19,616 nucleotides of DNA, from contig CAYMCO010000052.1 of the NCBI GenBank assembly GCA_964388955.1, positions 1 to 19,616 of the forward strand, written 5' to 3'. This document shows positions 15,505 through 19,616 of the stretch, piece by piece. The position numbers were made by a program, and so were the translations under genes. Each line of letters opens with the position of its first letter. Within the stretch, counting starts at the first letter, position 1. This DNA comes from CAYMCO01 sp964388955. Its GTDB lineage: Bacteria; Chloroflexota; Anaerolineae; Anaerolineales; E44-bin32. The notes under the pieces are model-generated. The model searched no databases. It saw only the letters and a program-made list of their open reading frames with translations, and was not told the DNA's origin.

Positions 15505-16959
15505 ATGGCTGTGAAAGAACTGCAGAACTATATCGACGGTGAGTGGGTGACGAGTGAATCCGAGCGCTGGCTGGATGTGCACAATCCGGCCCTGGGGGAG
15601 GTCATCGGCCGGGTGCCGCTCTCCAACGCCGCCGAGGTGAGCCACGCTGCGGAGGCGGCCGCGGCCGCGTTCCAAGAGTGGCGGGAGACGCCCCCGTACA
15701 CTCGCGCCCGCTACATGTTCGAGTTGAAGACCCTGATGGAGGAACGTTTCGAGGATCTGGCGCAGACCATCGTCAAGGAGCACGGAAAGATCATCGACGA
15801 AGCGCGCGGAGAGGTCCGGCGGGCGATCGAAAACGTGGAGGTCGCCGCAGGCGCGCCCTCCTTGATGATGGGCTACAACATGGAGGACGTGGCCACCGGG
15901 ATCGATGAAGACTGCGTATATCAGCCCGTGGGCCCTTTCTGCTGCGTGGCCCCTTTCAACTTCCCTCTGATGGTCCCCATGTGGTTTCTGCCCTACGCCG
16001 TGGCATGCGGGAATACCTACATTGTCAAGCCCTCCGAACGCTGCCCGATGAGCATGCAGATGATGTTCGAGCTGCTCGATGAGGTGGATTTCCCCCCTGG
16101 CGTGGTCAACCTGGTCAATGGCGACAAAGAGGCCGTTGACGCTCTACTCGAGCATCCGCATGTTGTGGGGCTCAGCTTCGTGGGATCCACGCCCACAGCC
16201 AAGGCGCTCTACGCGAAATCAGCCGCCAACGGGAAACGCGCCCAGCTCCAGGCGGGCGCCAAGAACGCGCTGGTGGTGATGCCGGATGCGGAAATGGACT
16301 CGACCGTCGCCTCCTTCATGACCTCCGCCTTCGGGACTGCGGGGCAGCGCTGCCTCGCCGGCTCCCTGGGCGTCGCGGTCGGCGAAGCCTATGAGCCCCT
16401 TGTTGACGGACTAGTGCGCTCGGCCAAGGAGATCCGGGTCGGCGATGGCATGGACGAGAGCGTGCAGATGGGACCCGTGATCTCCAAGAAAGCGCTGGAT
16501 CGGATCCTGGGATACGTCGACATCGGGCTGGAGGAGGGCGCGAAGCTGGTGCTCGACGGACGAGGCGTGACCGGCTCAGGGTCGGAGGCCGGATACTACA
16601 TGGGCCCCACTATCTTCACAGACGTGGAGCCCGATATGCGCATCGCTCGCGAGGAGATCTTCGGACCCTTGTTGGGAGTGATCCGGGTGCCGGACTTCGA
16701 CTCGGCGGCCAAGGTGATCAACGAGTCGCCGTACGGCAACGCGGCCTCGCTCTTCACCACGAGCGGCAGGTGGGCGCGTGAATTCAAGTACCGGGTGAAG
16801 GCCGGCAATATCGGCATCAACATCGGGATCGCAGCGCCCATTGCCTCCTTCCCGTTCAGCGGCATGAAGGATTCGTTCTTTGGAGACTTGCATGGACAAG
16901 GGAGGGACGCGATCTTGTTCTTCACCGATCGCAAGGTGGTGATCACGCGCTGGTTCTGA
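15505..16959 (+). CDS. mmsA: CoA-acylating (methyl)malonate-semialdehyde dehydrogenase
   Basis: A 484-residue aldehyde dehydrogenase-superfamily protein. Catalytic C283 lies in GTAGQRCLAGS, the NAD-binding segment SFVGSTPTAKALY is near residues 225-238, and VAPFNFPLMVPMWF is near 150-163. The usual ALDH general-base glutamate block is replaced by LQAGAKNALVVMPDA, as in MmsA enzymes (GAKNH-type), which use coenzyme A rather than water to release the product. The expected reaction converts malonate or methylmalonate semialdehyde plus CoA and NAD+ to acetyl-CoA or propionyl-CoA, CO2 and NADH. Length and C-terminus (SFFGDLHGQGRDAILFFTDRKVV) match the family. AAGGAG precedes the ATG. It forms an operon with the aminotransferase, making a two-step route from an omega-amino acid to acyl-CoA. 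Confidence 0.88.
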   Translation: MAVKELQNYIDGEWVTSESERWLDVHNPALGEVIGRVPLSNAAEVSHAAEAAAAAFQEWRETPPYTRARYMFELKTLMEERFEDLAQTIVKEHGKIIDEARGEVRRAIENVEVAAGAPSLMMGYNMEDVATGIDEDCVYQPVGPFCCVAPFNFPLMVPMWFLPYAVACGNTYIVKPSERCPMSMQMMFELLDEVDFPPGVVNLVNGDKEAVDALLEHPHVVGLSFVGSTPTAKALYAKSAANGKRAQLQAGAKNALVVMPDAEMDSTVASFMTSAFGTAGQRCLAGSLGVAVGEAYEPLVDGLVRSAKEIRVGDGMDESVQMGPVISKKALDRILGYVDIGLEEGAKLVLDGRGVTGSGSEAGYYMGPTIFTDVEPDMRIAREEIFGPLLGVIRVPDFDSAAKVINESPYGNAASLFTTSGRWAREFKYRVKAGNIGINIGIAAPIASFPFSGMKDSFFGDLHGQGRDAILFFTDRKVVITRWF

Positions 16960-17049
16960 AAGTGTGACCCGCGCTGCCGCCAGCCCGCTCCCGGTGATAG
17001 GACGGTGGGAAGCACACCGCTCGACAACGCCGTCGTTTCGGGCATTGCC

Positions 17050-17074
17050 GTAGGGGCGCAGGTTGCGCCCCTAC
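17050..17074. repeat. REP-like palindrome of the GTAG...CTAC type
   Basis: GTAGGGGCGCA (17050-17060), loop GGT, then TGCGCCCCTAC (17064-17074): an 11-bp perfect hairpin. Short palindromes of this GTAGGGGCG...CGCCCCTAC form occur as dispersed intergenic repeats in many GC-rich bacterial genomes. It lies about 90 nt after mmsA and 79 nt before the next gene. Confidence 0.6.
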
Positions 17075-17152
17075 AGAAGAAAGGTATGCGGGCCGGAGTC
17101 CCGGAGTGAGGCACACCGGATCAGGAAGGCATCAACAGCAAAAGGAGTACAC

Positions 17153-17554
17153 ATGCAGCTAGGCACATTTGGCGCCATCATGACCTTCGCCATGCAGTTG
17201 GAGGAGCAAGGGCTCACCCTCTACGGCGAAGCGAGGCAGTCGTTGCCGGAAGATATGCGCACCACCCTCCTGCGCGGCAGCCGCAAGCGTCTCAAGCGTT
17301 TGGAGCGGGCGAAGCGTGAGGGAGTCGCAGAGATGATCCTCGAGCCCATCAGCGGCCTGGACGACAGCGACTTCAAAGTGGAGGAAAGCGGCGACGCGGT
17401 GGAAACAGCCATGCGCTTCGAGGCCACCAGTGGCCGCTATTATCGCCGGGCCGCGGAGAAGCTCCCCATTTTGGAGATCTCCCGCCTCTTCGATCGCATG
17501 GCCGAGGGGAATGAGTCCCGCATCGCTTCGTTGAAGGCGGCCGCATCGCCCTAG
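17153..17554 (+). CDS. Small ferritin-like (rubrerythrin-fold) protein with incomplete metal ligands
   Basis: A 133-residue, almost entirely helical protein with four predicted helices. The first (MTFAMQLEEQGLTLYGEA, 10-27) carries the glutamates and aromatic typical of ferritin-like helix 1. Helix 2 contains RLERAKREGV and is followed by EMILEPISGL; helix 3 has MRFEATSGRYYRRA; helix 4 has MAEGNESRIASL. Rubrerythrins bind di-iron through Glu and ExxH pairs. Here the histidines of helices 2 and 4 are absent, leaving E18, E51, E90 and E118/E121 as the only candidate ligands. It may be a structural or degenerate member. AAGGAG (17142-17147) lies 5 nt before the ATG, supporting this start over an upstream in-frame ATG at 17063. 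The amidinotransferase gene begins 70 nt downstream, so co-expression is likely. Confidence 0.65.
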   Translation: MQLGTFGAIMTFAMQLEEQGLTLYGEARQSLPEDMRTTLLRGSRKRLKRLERAKREGVAEMILEPISGLDDSDFKVEESGDAVETAMRFEATSGRYYRRAAEKLPILEISRLFDRMAEGNESRIASLKAAASP

Positions 17555-17561
17555 AAGGCCG

Positions 17562-17590
17562 GGCCATCACCGAACGCAGAATCGATGGCC
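17562..17590 (+). other. Small inverted repeat before the amidinotransferase gene
   Basis: GGCCATC (17562-17568) and GATGGCC (17584-17590) can form a 7-bp stem with a 15-nt loop. It lies between the ferritin-like gene and the amidinotransferase start, leaving the GGAGG at 17615 free. Its role is unclear. Confidence 0.25.
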
Positions 17591-17624
17591 GGCAGATGCC
17601 GTATTAGATCACATGGAGGAAGGC

Positions 17625-18761
17625 ATGACCGAGGAAGAAAACAAGACCAAGGTGAGCGCGTGGAACGAGTGGGACCCGCTCAAGCGCGTCATTGTCGGCG
17701 TGGCCAAGGGCCACATGGTGCAGGCTCCCGAGCCCGCAGTCCGGCGCGATTGGCCCGAATATGGGTTTCCCTACGGCACATACGGTCCCTATCCGCAGGA
17801 CATGCAGGAGAAAGCGGAGGAGCAGCTGGACAACTTCGCAGACCTCCTGGAGGCGAGGGGGATCCAGGTGGACCGCCCCACTCCGCTGGATTTCAGCCAA
17901 CGCGTGCAAACCCCCGACTGGGTGAATGAGACGATGCTGGGCTGCATGCCGCCCCGCGATCTGCTCCTGACCGTGGGCAACGAGATGCTGGAGGCCACAA
18001 TGTCCCAGCGGGCCCGCTGGTACGAGTACTTGTGCTACCGGCCGCTGCTGGAGAAGTACTACCGGGAGGATCGCAACATGCGTTGGGAGGCGGCGCCCAA
18101 ACCCCGTCTCACCGAGGGCACGTACAAGCCGGGCTTCTGGGAGGAGTGGGATTCCCTGAGCGAGGACGAGAAGTGGGAGCGAGCCGAGAAGAGCGATTGG
18201 ATCATCACCGAGAAAGAGCCCCTGTTCGACGCCGCCGACGTGGTGCGCTTCGGAAAGGATCTCTTCGTGCAGAAATCCATGGTCACCAACGACGCGGGCA
18301 TCCACTGGCTGCAGCGTCATTACCCCGCACATCGCGTCCATACCGTGCGCTATAAGGAGCTGCTTCCCTGGCACATGGACACGACCCTGGTGCCGCTCCG
18401 GCCAGGTTTGGTCATGTTCAACCCGTACCGTGAGCCTCTCGAGCCGCAGCGCGAACTCTTCGAGAAGAACGGATGGGAGATCATCATCGGCCCAGCCTCC
18501 TTACTGGAGAAGAAGCGCCCGATGACCTACTGCAGCATCTGGTTGAACCTCAACATCCTGGTCCTGGATCCGGAGACCGTGTGTGTCGAGGCCAGCGAAG
18601 GGCCGGTCCAGGACCTGTTGGACAAACACGGGATGAACGTCATCCCGGTGCCCTTCTACGAGGTGTCCCCCTTCGGCGGCGGTCTGCACTGCGCCACGGC
18701 GGATGTATATCGAGAAGGCACCCTGGAGGATTATCTACCGAAACAGGTCGAGGGGTTCTAG
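17625..18761 (+). CDS. AGAT-family amidinotransferase
   Basis: A 378-residue protein very similar in motif order to arginine:glycine amidinotransferase (GATM), including FDAADVVRFGKDLFVQ, HMDTTLVPLRPG and GGGLHCATADVYREGTL. The catalytic triad is D205, H250, C356, matching human D254, H303, C407. R111-D112 and R269 match arginine-handling residues including human R322. The reaction moves the amidino group of arginine through a cysteine-linked intermediate to an amine acceptor, and is reversible. The positions equivalent to human N300 and M302, which shape glycine selectivity, are L247 and W249, so the acceptor is probably not plain glycine. ATG 17625 is chosen over 17613 because GGAGG (17615-17619) precedes it. 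Human GATM is longer owing to its transit peptide. Confidence 0.9.
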   Translation: MTEEENKTKVSAWNEWDPLKRVIVGVAKGHMVQAPEPAVRRDWPEYGFPYGTYGPYPQDMQEKAEEQLDNFADLLEARGIQVDRPTPLDFSQRVQTPDWVNETMLGCMPPRDLLLTVGNEMLEATMSQRARWYEYLCYRPLLEKYYREDRNMRWEAAPKPRLTEGTYKPGFWEEWDSLSEDEKWERAEKSDWIITEKEPLFDAADVVRFGKDLFVQKSMVTNDAGIHWLQRHYPAHRVHTVRYKELLPWHMDTTLVPLRPGLVMFNPYREPLEPQRELFEKNGWEIIIGPASLLEKKRPMTYCSIWLNLNILVLDPETVCVEASEGPVQDLLDKHGMNVIPVPFYEVSPFGGGLHCATADVYREGTLEDYLPKQVEGF

Positions 18762-18912
18762 ACGGGCGTTGACTTGACGAGGGGGGCGGCTCCGCGGCTC
18801 GGTTGACCCAATCCCGGCAGGAGCCTTCCCCCGCCCGACTCCCTCCCCACGCGAGACGATGTTTTCCGACAGGGCGGGGTCAGCGTGCAGATTGCGCAAG
18901 ACGTACGGGGTT

Positions 18913-18934
18913 GAAGCCGCCCTCCGGCGGCTTC
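18913..18934. repeat. GC-rich hairpin, possible terminator after the amidinotransferase
   Basis: GAAGCCGCC (18913-18921), loop CCTCC with one extra base, GGCGGCTTC (18926-18934): a 9-bp perfect stem about 150 nt after the amidinotransferase stop. The arms are echoed nearby by GGCTTCAGCCGCC (18950-18962), suggesting a small repeat cluster. Confidence 0.45.
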
Positions 18935-18956
18935 GCCCAACCTCGCCGAGGCTTCA

Positions 18957-18986
18957 GCCGCCGGGGCACCGGCCCCATTCGGCGGC
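18957..18986. repeat. Compact two-segment GC hairpin
   Basis: The outer stem GCCGCC (18957-18962) / GGCGGC (18981-18986) encloses GGGGC (18963-18967) - ACCG - GCCCC (18972-18976), with a four-base bulge on the 3' side. It follows the previous hairpin by 22 nt. Confidence 0.4.
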
Positions 18987-19090
18987 CGCATAGAGGGCGG
19001 ACACGGGCCTTTCCTGAATTGCCCCCATGGATCGCGGAACCCCCGGCTCGCCAGGCGAACCGAACTTCCATACCGAAAACCACTATGCGC

Positions 19091-19111
19091 AGACGCCCCG
19101 GCGGGGCGTCT
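19091..19111. repeat. REP-like palindrome (AGACGCCCC type)
   Basis: AGACGCCCC (19091-19099), loop GGC, GGGGCGTCT (19103-19111), then CTAC on the 3' side. Its 3' end matches the GTAG...CTAC style of the element at 17050-17074, but the 5' GTAG has been lost. Confidence 0.5.
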
Positions 19112-19384
19112 CTACACCACCGGGGAATGCGTTTCGGCGCCTGGAAATTAGGTGGAAATGCCCGCGCAAAACCCTGCGCATCGCGCTCCCTGGAGACATT
19201 GCATGCAACGTCTCGACGCTTTCCCGCCGGGTCTTGACCGACAGTAAAGTCAATCTGAGACCGGCCCCCGTACACTCTGCGAGATAGGCGATAGTCTACA
19301 CCCCGCACATTGTGGTCTTTGAGTGCCGATTTTCGTATTCGCAAGCATGTGAATGGTCGCATTTAAGATCGGGAAGTCCTTCAT

Positions 19385-19413
19385 TTGACATTTTTCGGTT
19401 TGTGAACTATGTT
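19385..19413 (+). promoter_or_regulatory. Strong candidate sigma70 promoter for a downstream gene
   Basis: A perfect -35 TTGACA (19385-19390), a 17-nt spacer, and TATGTT (19408-19413), 4 of 6 to the -10 consensus, in an AT-rich island. The start site would be near 19420. It reads toward the window's right edge. Confidence 0.55.
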
Positions 19414-19577
19414 AGGGGCAACTTTAGAGGGGGGCTCGGCGGCGGACAGGGCCGTCGTTGAGCCGGGGCAAGGGGAGCCAGGAGCGACATCCAAGAGGGG
19501 TACGGATCCGGGACGGGCGTCGAGATGCCCCCACGGTCTGGACGGCCGTCTCCGGGGAGGGGCGAGCAATCCCGGGC

Positions 19578-19616
19578 GTGGCCAATATCGAGAGCTTCAT
19601 CGGCCTGGATCTGTAT
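19578..19616 (+). CDS. Possible start of a gene running off the window
   Basis: From GTG 19578 the frame stays open for 13 codons to the edge, reading (M)ANIESFIGLDLY. GGGGAGGGG about 16-24 nt upstream is a distant possible ribosome-binding site, and a strong promoter lies about 165 nt upstream. Thirteen residues are too few to identify a family. The true start may be elsewhere. Confidence 0.2.
   Translation, partial: MANIESFIGLDLY

Larger units (their letters stand above)
18762..19616. other. 855-nt terminal region without a supported gene
   Basis: Open frames across this stretch on both strands are arginine- and proline-rich and show no domain. The region holds three GC-rich hairpins (18913-18934, 18957-18986, 19091-19111), an imperfect stem GGTCTTGAC...GTCA...AGACC near 19230-19262, and an AT-rich segment (about 19300-19415) with a good promoter. 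It reads as a boundary between two transcription units. Confidence 0.5.

Noticed and set aside
18803..19362. Open frames of 144-160 codons on both strands after the amidinotransferase
   Set aside because: They span hairpin repeats, are rich in Arg/Pro/Gly, and lack ribosome-binding sites and domains.
1..19616. CRISPR arrays, tRNA genes, transposases, guanidine riboswitches
   Set aside because: Looked for by eye on both strands; no regularly spaced direct repeats, cloverleaf arms, transposase motifs or ykkC-type cores were seen.

Overview
The window is about 19.6 kb of GC-rich bacterial chromosome (roughly 60% GC by eye). It is organised as a dense catabolic gene neighbourhood with no tRNA, rRNA, CRISPR array or recognisable insertion sequence. 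The mix of an MttB-superfamily methyltransferase, split glycine-cleavage P-protein genes, GTAG...CTAC-type intergenic palindromes and many amino-acid catabolism genes suggests a free-living heterotroph, most plausibly Chloroflexota. That placement is inference and could be wrong.

Layout: (1) 3-1028, 3' end of an MttB-family methyltransferase gene; (2) 1280-2053, a nucleotidyltransferase-fold protein with a good sigma70-like promoter; (3) 2257-3234, an arginase/agmatinase-family ureohydrolase; (4) a 612-nt gene-poor gap; (5) 3847-4629, an SDR dehydrogenase; (6) 4748-5698 and 5743-7347, a metallophosphoesterase and an APC-family permease, probably one operon; (7) 7530-8477, an amidohydrolase on the minus strand, convergent with the permease across a perfect 38-nt palindrome; (8) 9062-13076, split glycine dehydrogenase-like subunits overlapping by 4 nt, then a second SDR; (9) 13227-13766, a minus-strand Lrp/AsnC regulator; (10) 14128-16959, a class III aminotransferase and a CoA-acylating (methyl)malonate-semialdehyde dehydrogenase; (11) 17153-17554, a small ferritin-like protein; (12) 17625-18761, an amidinotransferase of the arginine:glycine amidinotransferase (AGAT) family; (13) 18762-19616, a gene-free tail with palindromes and a strong promoter pointing out of the window.

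Working hypothesis (inference): the locus imports and dismantles guanidino or N-substituted amino acids. The amidinotransferase and the ureohydrolase both handle guanidino groups. The aminotransferase plus the acylating semialdehyde dehydrogenase would carry an omega-amino acid such as beta-alanine through a semialdehyde to acyl-CoA. The GcvP-like pair would handle a glycine-like product, and the Lrp regulator could sense an amino acid.

The most unusual element is the GcvPA/GcvPB pair. It keeps the PLP lysine and overall architecture but differs from canonical glycine decarboxylase at several normally invariant active-site loops, and no gcvT, gcvH or lpd lies in the window. The amidinotransferase likewise keeps its catalytic triad and arginine-binding residues but has changed the two residues that set acceptor choice in human AGAT. 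Both observations suggest substrates other than free glycine.
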